Part shown: piece by piece, positions 7,041-13,358 of the stretch
How positions within the stretch are numbered: position 1 is the first letter of the stretch
Layout of the letters: the number at the start of each line of letters is the position of its first letter
Source: Candidatus Heimdallarchaeota archaeon
Lineage (GTDB): Archaea; Asgardarchaeota; Heimdallarchaeia; Heimdallarchaeales; Heimdallarchaeaceae
Assembly (NCBI GenBank): GCA_016839985.1
Contig: JAEOTG010000012.1
Span: forward strand, 1-13,358
Direction: 5' to 3'
DNA: 13,358 nucleotides
Position numbers and translations under genes: made by a program
Notes under the pieces: model-generated
The model's database searches: none
What the model was told of the DNA's origin: nothing
Seen by the model: only the letters and a program-made list of their open reading frames with translations

Positions 7041-8015
7041 CTATATAATTTTGTTTCTAAATTGAGAGAGCATATCTAGTCCTCTTATCTCCTGATCAAA
7101 AGCTTCAACAACTGTAATATCATTATTAGGAAATGCCGATTCTATATACTCTATATTCTTAAGATGTTCATTTCTTCTGTGAGAGCAATATTGGCATTCT
7201 TGATTGTCAGGATTAACCATATTTACGACACTAAATTCGTGAGGTATCAGATGATGGTTCAACTCTTCTACAAGTCTCTCAGTTTCAAAAATACTCATCA
7301 TAGTTGGAATTAGTACTTTTACAAATTGAGTCTTTTCAGGATCCATCAACTGATCTCTAGCTATTAGGACTTTTTCTTTCATTGCTTCTAACGTTTCTAT
7401 TGTTCTATCTTTCTCATCTTTTGCACCAAAAAGCGATTTTACCATTGTCATTGCATTTTGTATGAACGCTTTCATTTTAAGCATTCTTCCTAGGAATGAA
7501 TCTAGAAACTCTGGGATATTTAACAATCTTAGTGTATGCCCTGTGGGTGCAGTATCAAGAATAACAGTATCATAAAAATCATCTTCTGCATATTCAAGTA
7601 TTTTGGCAAAACTTAGAGCTTCATCCATGCCAGGAGGTGGGATAGATTGCATGTCTTCACTAAAGCCTTGTAATTCAGACAACCCAGGCATTGCAGCGAA
7701 ACTTGAAAACTGATTACTATCTACATCCTGTCCAATAGCTTTGGATATTTCACTTCCTGCTGCTTCAGGATTGATTTCTAAAGCGAATAAATCCCCTTTA
7801 ACTCCTTTAACTTTGGTTATTTCTCCAGAAGAAAAATCTGAATCAAATGAGTCAGAAACACTATGAGCTGGATCAGTCGAGATTATGAGTACTCTTTTGC
7901 CTTGTTCTGCTAATGCTATAGATAAAGCTGATGCTACACTTGTCTTTCCTACTCCTCCTTTCCCACCAACAAGCAAGAATTTCAAATCCTTTTCTAGAAG
8001 CTCTTTTAATGTCAT
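7041..8015 (-). CDS. get3: Get3/ArsA family ATPase (TRC40-type membrane protein targeting factor)
   Basis: A 324-residue, single-ATPase-domain protein as in Get3, not the tandem form of bacterial ArsA. The deviant Walker A KGGVGKT is at 19-25, switch I DPAHS at 48-52, and switch II DTAPTGHTLRLLN at 154-166. A CxxC pair (Cys274, Cys277 in ECQYC), which clamps a zinc ion across the Get3 dimer, is present. The stretch at about 177-197 (GRMLKMKAFIQ, then AMTMVKSLFG) is hydrophobic and Met-rich, like the substrate-groove helices that hold tail anchors in Get3. No arsenite-binding Cys set is seen. It should bind tail-anchored membrane proteins in the cytosol and hand them to the membrane; archaeal function is inferred from the eukaryotic pathway. 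Transcription looks leaderless from a strong TATA box. It lies between TatD and the TRAP-beta-like gene. Confidence 0.9.
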   Translation of the reverse strand: MTLKELLEKDLKFLLVGGKGGVGKTSVASALSIALAEQGKRVLIISTDPAHSVSDSFDSDFSSGEITKVKGVKGDLFALEINPEAAGSEISKAIGQDVDSNQFSSFAAMPGLSELQGFSEDMQSIPPPGMDEALSFAKILEYAEDDFYDTVILDTAPTGHTLRLLNIPEFLDSFLGRMLKMKAFIQNAMTMVKSLFGAKDEKDRTIETLEAMKEKVLIARDQLMDPEKTQFVKVLIPTMMSIFETERLVEELNHHLIPHEFSVVNMVNPDNQECQYCSHRRNEHLKNIEYIESAFPNNDITVVEAFDQEIRGLDMLSQFRNKII

Positions 8016-8035
8016 TAAACTTTTTTGAACTTTGA

Positions 8036-8046
8036 TATATATAAAA
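8036..8046 (-). promoter_or_regulatory. TATA box of the get3 gene
   Basis: The minus strand reads TTTTATATATA, close to the archaeal consensus, centred 26 bases before the ATG at 8015. No Shine-Dalgarno is present. This is the best promoter in the window and indicates a leaderless get3 message. Confidence 0.6.
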
Positions 8047-8085
8047 TAATAGATTTGAATTAGAAAAATGAAATAGAAAGAGATC

Positions 8086-8841
8086 CTATCTTCGTTTCTG
8101 GATTTTTCTTTTCTGTTGCTTCTTACTTTTCTGAACCGGTACTCGTTTTACTACTCTCTTTGTTTTTCTTCTTCTTCTTCTAACGAGGATGTAATCACCA
8201 GTTGCTACCAAGCCTATTGATCCTGCAATTACGATACAATAGATTAAAATCTTACTCCAAAGTTCACCTTCGATAGTCTGTTCAATTTCTTCTATTATTG
8301 AATAGATGTTAAATCTCTGCGAGAATGATCTATATTCAGTTCCATTGAGATGGAAGTAATTTATTTCTGTTGATTCAAGAGTGTAATTACCCTCAAGAAT
8401 TGGTACAAAGTAATAATAATAGAATACTGTTGCATTTGGTTGAACTATAACATACTTCTGTGTTGTTATATTCAAGCTTGAAAAAGCCCAATCTGCAAAA
8501 CTTGGATCGAATATTGTTAAATTAAATGCTGTTCTTTGTCCAATGTTTTTTATTGAAATATTAACATTGATTGTTTGACCAGGTTCAACTTGGTAGGTTT
8601 TTTTATCAATGTTAGGTACCAGTAATGTCAAATTGAGTGTCTTTCTTATGTCTAGTAATGGTCTGTCAGGTATTGTATCATTTAAAGAATTTTTAACCTG
8701 TTCTTTCTGGAAAAAATCTTCTGTGTCAGGTTGCATGATTGATAGATTATTTGTAATGTTCGAAGCTTTAATTATAGGAAATCCTGCAATTAAGATGATT
8801 GTAATAGAAACTAAAGTAAGAGTAAAGATTTTCTTTTGCAT
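8086..8841 (-). CDS. Secreted single-pass protein resembling translocon-associated protein beta (TRAP-beta)
   Basis: This 251-residue protein has a signal peptide (1-26, MQKKIFTLTLVSITIILIAG), an outer domain (27-195), one membrane helix (about 196-220) and a very basic tail (221-251, 19 of 31 residues Lys or Arg). The outer domain has an immunoglobulin-like beta pattern: VEPGQTINVNISIKNIG (85-101), AFNLTIFDPSF (105-115), VQPNATVFYYYYFVPILEGNYTL (133-155). Eukaryotic TRAP-beta has the same order (VxxG, then NIYNVGxxAAxDVxLxDxSF, PLKAGYFNF), the same helix position and a short basic tail. Ten N-x-S/T sequons lie in the outer domain. An AAAGGA Shine-Dalgarno sits about 8 bases before the ATG. 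The neighbour is Get3. TRAP helps the Sec translocon; that role here is inference. The alternative is a generic CARDB/NEW3-like surface protein. Confidence 0.65.
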   Translation of the reverse strand: MQKKIFTLTLVSITIILIAGFPIIKASNITNNLSIMQPDTEDFFQKEQVKNSLNDTIPDRPLLDIRKTLNLTLLVPNIDKKTYQVEPGQTINVNISIKNIGQRTAFNLTIFDPSFADWAFSSLNITTQKYVIVQPNATVFYYYYFVPILEGNYTLESTEINYFHLNGTEYRSFSQRFNIYSIIEEIEQTIEGELWSKILIYCIVIAGSIGLVATGDYILVRRRRRKTKRVVKRVPVQKSKKQQKRKIQKRR

Positions 8842-8847
8842 ATGAGT

Positions 8848-8855
8848 CTTCCTTT
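8848..8855 (-). promoter_or_regulatory. Shine-Dalgarno of the TRAP-beta-like gene
   Basis: The minus strand reads AAAGGAAG followed by ACTCAT/ATG spacing of 6 bases. It supports the ATG at 8841 and a leadered transcript, in contrast to get3. Confidence 0.45.
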
Positions 8856-8883
8856 GTGACTTCTAAACATGCTTCAAACAGCC

Positions 8884-8896
8884 AATTTAAATATTT
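8884..8896 (-). promoter_or_regulatory. Probable TATA box of the TRAP-beta-like gene
   Basis: The minus strand reads AAAATATTTAAAT, centred about 49 bases before the ATG. This predicts a start of transcription near 8863 and a leader of about 22 bases carrying the Shine-Dalgarno. The region is shared divergently with the first DegV gene. Confidence 0.45.
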
Positions 8897-8940
8897 TCCT
8901 CTTCTGTATCTTTCTTATTTGAATTCTTTCAAATTAGAAA

Positions 8941-8950
8941 AAATTTAAAT
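8941..8950 (+). promoter_or_regulatory. TATA box of the first tandem DegV gene
   Basis: AAATTTAAAT is centred about 28 bases before ATG 8974, fitting a leaderless message. A further in-frame TTG at 8962 would leave too little room for the promoter. The identical decamer precedes the second DegV gene. Confidence 0.5.
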
Positions 8951-8973
8951 CAAACTTAATTTTGTTAGAAGCT

Positions 8974-9864
8974 ATGACTGTAAAGATTATATGTGACACA
9001 AGTGCTGACTTGAATCTCCCAAACGACAAAACCCTTTATGAGAAATATGATATTAGCTGGGTACCTATGCATGTGATTTTTGGAACAGATGATTACAAAG
9101 AGCTTCTGCAATTGAAAACATCTGAATTTTATGAGAAATTGTATTCAACTGAAGGACAACCTCACACATCTCAATCAACTCAGCATGATTTACTTGTTGC
9201 TTATGAAAAATATGGAGAAAAATATGATGAAATTATCTCATTTCATCTTTCTAGCAAAATAAGTGGAGCAGTGGCTAATGCACAATTTGCAAAAAAAATG
9301 TATGAAAAATCAAATCCCGATTCAGCAAAAGTATACATATATGACACTTTAGCAGGTAGTTCCCTCATGGGACTTCCTGTAATAAAAGCAGCTCAACTAG
9401 CTAAAGAAGGTTTCAATGCAGAAGAAATTATAGCAATGATTAAACAGTGGCAAGAAAAAGATATTAAGCTCTATTTCACTGTTGAAGACCTTAAATGGTT
9501 ATTTGAGGGTGGAAGACTATCAAGGACAAAATATTATGCAGCTAAAATTATGTCTATGAGTCCAATTATAACTTTCATAGATGGAAATCTTGAAGTTGTA
9601 AAAAGTGTGACAGGTTATGATAAATCTATCAAAACCAGTCTAAAAATGCTAATGGATTATTTTGGAGATGTAGAAGCTAAGGATTTAACTCTACACTTTC
9701 TTGAATCTGATTTTCGTGAAAAAGCGGAGGAAATCGCTAAGAATGCTAAAAAACAATATCCTGGTCTCAATATAGGTGAAATTTTCAGAATTGGAGGAGT
9801 AATAGCATCACATACTGGACCTCAATGTCTTGCATTAATGGTTACTAGAAATTTCGAATTTTGA
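8974..9864 (+). CDS. DegV family (fatty-acid-binding) protein, first tandem copy
   Basis: Starting at ATG 8974 the protein has 296 residues and begins MTVK, exactly as its neighbour does; an in-frame TTG four codons earlier is less likely because the TATA box sits 28 bases before the ATG. DegV motifs in order: DTSADL (8-13), TSQST (65-69), SSKISGA (93-99), YDTLAGSSLMG (123-133), EGGRLSR (178-184), SPII with DGNLEVVKSVTG (196-214) and the C-terminal HTGPQC (280-285). In bacteria DegV/FakB proteins hold a fatty acid that FakA phosphorylates. No FakA-like gene is in the window, so the lipid and partner in this archaeon are open. The second copy follows 57 bases later with its own TATA box. Confidence 0.93.
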   Translation: MTVKIICDTSADLNLPNDKTLYEKYDISWVPMHVIFGTDDYKELLQLKTSEFYEKLYSTEGQPHTSQSTQHDLLVAYEKYGEKYDEIISFHLSSKISGAVANAQFAKKMYEKSNPDSAKVYIYDTLAGSSLMGLPVIKAAQLAKEGFNAEEIIAMIKQWQEKDIKLYFTVEDLKWLFEGGRLSRTKYYAAKIMSMSPIITFIDGNLEVVKSVTGYDKSIKTSLKMLMDYFGDVEAKDLTLHFLESDFREKAEEIAKNAKKQYPGLNIGEIFRIGGVIASHTGPQCLALMVTRNFEF

Positions 9865-9878
9865 TGCAGATACCAGCA

Positions 9879-9888
9879 AAATTTAAAT
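9879..9888 (+). promoter_or_regulatory. TATA box of the second tandem DegV gene
   Basis: AAATTTAAAT, identical to the box before the first copy, is centred about 39 bases before ATG 9922. It predicts a leader of about 12 bases that contains AAGG (9910-9913 region). A run of six T at 9897-9902 just after the box may end the upstream message. Confidence 0.45.
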
Positions 9889-9921
9889 TAATCCTCTTTT
9901 TTCTTAAATAAGGTTTGAATT

Positions 9922-10806
9922 ATGACAGTAAAAGTAATGACAGATAGTGCTGCAGATATCCCTGCAAATCTTATTAAAGAAAATGATCTTTCTTTGGTTC
10001 CAACAGTAATAACTTTTGGTGATGAGATTTATTATGAAAACGTAGATATTAACATGGAAAAATTCTACGAAAAATTCTTTTCATCAAGTATTTATCCAAA
10101 AACAGCTAATCCTACACTTCATCATCAATATGAAATGTATGAGAAGCTTGGAAAGGAAGCAGATGAAGTTTTAAATGTTGTAATAAGCTCAGGTATATCT
10201 GGTTCATATAATAGTGCTCTTAATGCTCGTAGAATGTATGAAAGAAAAGTAGAAAATCCTGCTAAAATTCATATATATGATTCAAAATTAGCAACCTTTG
10301 GTTTAGGACTTATTGCTTTAAAAGCTTCTGAACTAACAAAGCAAGGAATGGGTGGAGAAAAGATAATGGAAGAACTTGAGAATTTCAGAAAAACAATTGA
10401 AATAGGTTTCACAGTTCCTGATCTTCAATATCTCCACAGAGGAGGTAGATTAAGCCGTTCTAAGTTCTGGATCGCAAAACTAGCAGATATGAAACCAGTA
10501 ATCTATTTTGAGGATGGCAAAATGGATGTTGTTAAGTCTGTTAGAGGACATGAAGCTGCAGTAATAGAATCCTTCAACACTGTATTTGAGAAGAAAGGTA
10601 AACCAGATAAATTCAATGCTTATATAATGCATTCAAGAAATATTGAATCAGTTAATCTTCTTAAGGAGTATATAGAGGAAACAATACAACCAAAAAATGC
10701 TAAGATATCTGTTGGTGAGATAGGGATGACAATTGTTACACATACAGGACCGGGATGTATAGGTGTATGTTTGGATACTGAATATAAGTTCTTTGACCTC
10801 TCCTAG
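9922..10806 (+). CDS. DegV family (fatty-acid-binding) protein, second tandem copy
   Basis: A 294-residue paralog of the preceding gene. Motifs: DSAADIP (8-14), TANPT (61-65), SSGISGSYNSA (89-99), YDSKLATFGLG (119-129), RGGRLSR (173-179), KPVIYFEDGKMDVVKSVRG (191-209) and HTGPGC (274-279). Its motifs are nearer to the family consensus than those of the first copy (DSAADIP and HTGPGC against DTSADL and HTGPQC). The shared MTVK start, matching gap positions and side-by-side placement indicate tandem duplication followed by clear divergence. The stop lies 10 bases before the HAD phosphatase start, so the two are probably translated from one message. The likely role is binding of a long acyl chain in the cytosol; the partner is unknown. 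Confidence 0.93.
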   Translation: MTVKVMTDSAADIPANLIKENDLSLVPTVITFGDEIYYENVDINMEKFYEKFFSSSIYPKTANPTLHHQYEMYEKLGKEADEVLNVVISSGISGSYNSALNARRMYERKVENPAKIHIYDSKLATFGLGLIALKASELTKQGMGGEKIMEELENFRKTIEIGFTVPDLQYLHRGGRLSRSKFWIAKLADMKPVIYFEDGKMDVVKSVRGHEAAVIESFNTVFEKKGKPDKFNAYIMHSRNIESVNLLKEYIEETIQPKNAKISVGEIGMTIVTHTGPGCIGVCLDTEYKFFDLS

Positions 10807-10808
10807 TT

Positions 10809-10813
10809 GTGAT
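10809..10813 (+). promoter_or_regulatory. Shine-Dalgarno of the HAD phosphatase gene
   Basis: GTGAT, the core of the archaeal GGTGATC signal, lies 3 bases before ATG 10817 and just after the DegV stop. It decides this start over an upstream in-frame ATG at 10763 that lies inside the DegV gene. Confidence 0.45.
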
Positions 10814-10816
10814 ATT

Positions 10817-11536
10817 ATGCAATTTCAAGCCTTTCTCTTTGATTTAGATGGTACTTTAATTAATTTTGATCCAGAAGAGTTTATTCGAAGGTATCTTGGA
10901 GCTGCATCTCAGTTTTTTATTGATCTGATTCCAGATCCTCAATCTTTCATAAAAGAAATCTTGAGTTCAACTGAAATAATGGAAAACAACAATAATGAGT
11001 TAACTACAGCTCTTGATGATTTCTTACTCGATTTTTGTCCAAAGTTTAATGCTGAATGTGAAGAGATAAGGCAAAGATTTCTTCAATTCTACGAAACAAA
11101 ATTCGATGTGATAAAACCTATAATAACCCCAATGGATGGAGCTAAGGAACTACTATTAGATATCAAGGAAAAAATTCCTGATGCTAAAATTATTTTGGCA
11201 ACCAATCCAGTTTTTCCTTTAATATCCATAAAAAGAAGAATTGAATGGGGAGGTTTATCTCCTGATTATTTTGATTATATAACTCATGCAGAAAATAGTA
11301 AATTCTGTAAAGGAAATAGTAAATACTGGTTTGAGATTGTAGACTTAACTAAGAAGGAACCTAGTAAAACATTAGTTATAGGAAATGATGGTTTAAGAGA
11401 TATGGGCGCAAAAAAACTAGGTTTCAAAACATTTTTCTTAGAATCTACATTCGAAAATGAAGATCAAATCACTGAAGAAACAATTCCGGATTTCAGAGGT
11501 TCTATCAAGGATCTTTCAGAAATTATTTTTAATTAA
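10817..11536 (+). CDS. HAD superfamily hydrolase (phosphoglycolate phosphatase-like)
   Basis: From ATG 10817 the protein has 239 residues. Motif I is FLFDLDGTL (7-14; nucleophile Asp9, acid Asp11). An alpha-helical cap follows at about 18-100. Motif II is ILATNP (Thr129). A Lys of motif III lies in SKFCKGNSKYW (about 161-171), and motif IV is VIGNDGLRDMGAKKLGF (187-203; Asp191 and Asp195 bind Mg). This is a C1-cap HAD phosphatase of cytosolic small phosphates. An in-frame ATG at 10763 would add 18 residues lying inside the DegV gene and before the conserved first strand, so it is rejected. Operon linkage with DegV is suggestive of a phosphate step in acyl metabolism, but this is only inference. 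GND in motif IV instead of GDD/GDS is a mild variant. Confidence 0.9.
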   Translation: MQFQAFLFDLDGTLINFDPEEFIRRYLGAASQFFIDLIPDPQSFIKEILSSTEIMENNNNELTTALDDFLLDFCPKFNAECEEIRQRFLQFYETKFDVIKPIITPMDGAKELLLDIKEKIPDAKIILATNPVFPLISIKRRIEWGGLSPDYFDYITHAENSKFCKGNSKYWFEIVDLTKKEPSKTLVIGNDGLRDMGAKKLGFKTFFLESTFENEDQITEETIPDFRGSIKDLSEIIFN

Positions 11537-11555
11537 AAGCATGGAATGGCAAGAC

Positions 11556-11563
11556 ATTTAAAC
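11556..11563 (+). promoter_or_regulatory. Possible TATA box of the membrane glycosidase-like gene
   Basis: ATTTAAAC lies about 31 bases before ATG 11591. GTGAGG at 11581-11586 forms a good Shine-Dalgarno 4 bases before the ATG. The predicted transcript start would fall close to that signal, so the gene may also be read from the upstream transcript. Confidence 0.4.
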
Positions 11564-11590
11564 GTTCATAAAGTTACAGAGTGAGGAAAA

Positions 11591-13345
11591 ATGGCAATAT
11601 TTGGATTTGGTGGAGCATTTATCATAGCAATTATATCTCTTGTCTTCAATTTTTCAGTAAGTGCAAAACCTCTTTATTTCTTTTTGAAAGAATCTATTAC
11701 CTTCTTGATACAGAATATAATAAATTTATTTGACAAAGAAAAACCATTTGTGAAATTTTCTCTCGAACACCCAAAATATGAAAAAATGTATCTGTATGTG
11801 CTGTCTGGAGTTTTTATTTTTGTAGGAACATTTCTATTGTTCTTCTATGGATTTGGGAGTTTAACTACAACAGGATTAGTTGGTGCATTATTATTAATGA
11901 TTAACAATATAGTAGTAACAGTATTGTCTTTTCTTGGTATAACCAAATCCACAGTAATGCGAAAAATTACAAATGTTCTGTTTTCTTTGAGTACTATCCT
12001 CACTGTCTTACTATTTCTTAACAAAATCTCAGCAGAGACTTCTTTTATTCTTCCCAAATTCCTTGATTGGATGCTAGTTCTTCCAGCAATTGGATATGCA
12101 ATGTTTCAAGCATTCTTATTCAGCGGACAACTGAACTATGCATATCCTGCTCTTATTATAATACCAATTTGTATACCTCTGCAAATTGAAACGTTTACAG
12201 AACCACTTCGAAAAGTAACAAAACCAAAAGAAGAAACTTTATCTAAAAAAAGAAAAAGAGCTAGTGTCTTCTTAGATGAAATCGAAAAAGAAGCTGATGA
12301 AATTGAGAAATCACCTGCTCTACCATTTCTTTCATTTATGGATAATGGGGCAAAAGGTATCTATGCAATGTTAGCTATCCTTCTTTTAGTTTTCTCTTTG
12401 CAAGCAATAGGAGTCATGAGTTCTTATGGTCCATACACTTCAAAGAACTATGATCCTGCATTCTCTCTAAGACCAGATTTTGACACTGGAGTAACTCTTA
12501 CTTCAATCTCTTACTCTGATGCGTTTCTTTTAAACTATGAAACTGAATTCCAGAATGAGTTAGATGCTTTAATAGAATTAAATGTATCAACAGTTAAATT
12601 AGATGTGAGACAAGAAATACTAGATAACAATCTTACGGAATTCAAACAAGCTATGGGTATATTGAAATCAAACGGTTTCAAAATAATGTTAACAGCATAT
12701 GGATACAGCTCACCTAAATGGTCTTATCAAAATATTAGTTTTTCAGAATACACGGCAGCCTTGGAGGATCAAGCAATAACATTATTGGAAGAATGTAATC
12801 CTGAATATCTTATAATCTATCCAGAACCTTTTGGTTATTCCACAGCTTATCTTAAAGAAATTCCAACAATAGATACATGGGTAGCTACTATAAACAATAC
12901 TGTAAACAGCTTACATTCTTTGTCAAATGATACTGAAGTGGGAGTAAAATTATCTTTTAATGATTTTAGTGATGAATACAATATATTTGAACCATTATGG
13001 ACAAATACCACTCTTGATTTCATAGGAATAGACTACTATATTATTCATGAAAGGGATATAGAAGAGATAAATAATTATCTTGATAAAATAGTCCCAAATG
13101 CAAAAGAATTTTGGATTATTGAATTCGGATTATCAGCTGTTATGTATGGAGAAAGAGTTCAAACAGGAGCTCTGACAAGAATGCTTGAGATTTGCGCAAA
13201 CGATACAAGAGTTAATGGTTTTATGTACTTTTCACTCACCGATGATACATATACAATCAATACTTATGGATTAGTTGCAGAAACTGGGCATAAAAGGCTG
13301 ATTTTCTTTGAATACAAGGAAATTATTGCTGACATAGTAGGTTGA
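11591..13345 (+). CDS. Polytopic membrane protein with extracellular glycoside-hydrolase-like TIM barrel
   Basis: The protein has 584 residues and an SD-supported ATG. The N-terminal half is a membrane domain with helices at about 8-24, 67-87, 96-116, 126-144, 158-178 and 183-197. A charged cytosolic loop follows (205-245, rich in Lys/Glu), then a last helix (255-275). Residues 295-584 form an apparent (beta/alpha)8 barrel of clan GH-A type: VSTVKLDVR (332-340), GFKIMLTAYGY (362-372), LIIYPEPFG (407-415; Glu412 as candidate acid/base), DFIGIDYY (476-483), FWIIEFGLS (507-515; Glu511 as candidate nucleophile) and GFMYFSLTDD (543-552). Six or seven N-x-S/T sequons occur in this part, fitting an outer location. 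It may trim surface glycans, but GH families with inactive members exist. Residues 1-275 match nothing I recognise. Confidence 0.8.
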   Translation: MAIFGFGGAFIIAIISLVFNFSVSAKPLYFFLKESITFLIQNIINLFDKEKPFVKFSLEHPKYEKMYLYVLSGVFIFVGTFLLFFYGFGSLTTTGLVGALLLMINNIVVTVLSFLGITKSTVMRKITNVLFSLSTILTVLLFLNKISAETSFILPKFLDWMLVLPAIGYAMFQAFLFSGQLNYAYPALIIIPICIPLQIETFTEPLRKVTKPKEETLSKKRKRASVFLDEIEKEADEIEKSPALPFLSFMDNGAKGIYAMLAILLLVFSLQAIGVMSSYGPYTSKNYDPAFSLRPDFDTGVTLTSISYSDAFLLNYETEFQNELDALIELNVSTVKLDVRQEILDNNLTEFKQAMGILKSNGFKIMLTAYGYSSPKWSYQNISFSEYTAALEDQAITLLEECNPEYLIIYPEPFGYSTAYLKEIPTIDTWVATINNTVNSLHSLSNDTEVGVKLSFNDFSDEYNIFEPLWTNTTLDFIGIDYYIIHERDIEEINNYLDKIVPNAKEFWIIEFGLSAVMYGERVQTGALTRMLEICANDTRVNGFMYFSLTDDTYTINTYGLVAETGHKRLIFFEYKEIIADIVG

Positions 13346-13358
13346 GAACAGAATAAAG

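Noticed and set aside
7041..8015. Reading Get3 as an arsenite pump ATPase (ArsA)
   Set aside because: Single ATPase domain, the Get3-type CxxC and no ArsB or ArsR neighbour; targeting factor is the better call.
8609..8845. Plus-strand open frame of 78 codons
   Set aside because: Antisense to the signal peptide and linker of the TRAP-beta-like gene; no recognisable content.
10763..10816. Upstream start for the HAD phosphatase
   Set aside because: It lies inside the DegV gene, adds residues before the conserved first strand, and lacks a Shine-Dalgarno, unlike ATG 10817.
11845..12057. Minus-strand open frame of 70 codons
   Set aside because: Antisense to membrane helices of the glycosidase-like protein; a shadow frame.
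1..13358. CRISPR arrays, tRNA or rRNA genes, insertion sequences, phage genes
   Set aside because: No regularly spaced repeats, no GC-rich structured islands, no transposase, integrase or inverted-repeat ends were seen.

Overview
The window is strongly AT-rich, about one third G+C by eye, and clearly archaeal. It has an archaeal-type aIF1 (SUI1) with the N-terminal Cys motif, AT-rich boxes of the TTTAWA type about 26 bases before several start codons, and apparently leaderless genes with ATG or GTG starts. A Get3/TRC40 ATPase lies next to a secreted single-pass protein that resembles the beta subunit of the eukaryotic translocon-associated protein (TRAP) complex. Together with the zinc ribbons, several DegV paralogs and glycosylation-rich surface proteins, this points to an Asgard archaeon, perhaps of the Heimdallarchaeia or Lokiarchaeia. 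That placement is inference; no marker here fixes the lineage. I saw no rRNA, tRNA, CRISPR, insertion sequence or phage gene.

Layout. Positions 1-567 hold the end of a multi-pass membrane protein with a C-terminal zinc ribbon, cut by the window edge. It converges on a GNAT acetyltransferase (580-1047, minus). A secreted, C-terminally anchored family-5 solute-binding protein follows (about 1183-2997, plus); its two lobes appear in swapped order, like a circular permutation. It converges on a radical SAM enzyme with a TRAM-like tail (3007-4602, minus), whose SAM cluster cysteines are split by an insert carrying a ferredoxin-like Cys motif. Next comes a plus-strand cluster: aIF1 (4711-5028), a small zinc-ribbon protein (5035-5304) and a divergent DegV-like protein (5353-6189).

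The minus-strand block 6202-8841 reads, in transcription order, TRAP-beta-like protein, Get3, TatD nuclease. Get3 has its own strong promoter, and TatD probably shares its transcript. From 8974 the plus strand carries two tandem DegV paralogs, a HAD phosphatase 10 bases after the second, and a 584-residue membrane protein (11591-13345) whose outer half looks like a clan GH-A glycoside hydrolase.

Two themes link genes. One is protein biogenesis at the membrane: Get3 for tail-anchored proteins, the TRAP-beta-like protein at the translocon, and glycosylated secreted products. The other is lipid or acyl handling, with three DegV-family proteins, although no FakA kinase is present here. Gene starts follow a pattern: first genes of transcripts mostly look leaderless, whereas internal genes tend to carry a short Shine-Dalgarno sequence. 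There is no gene-free stretch over 300 bases; the longest gaps, about 130 bases each, are divergent promoter regions.
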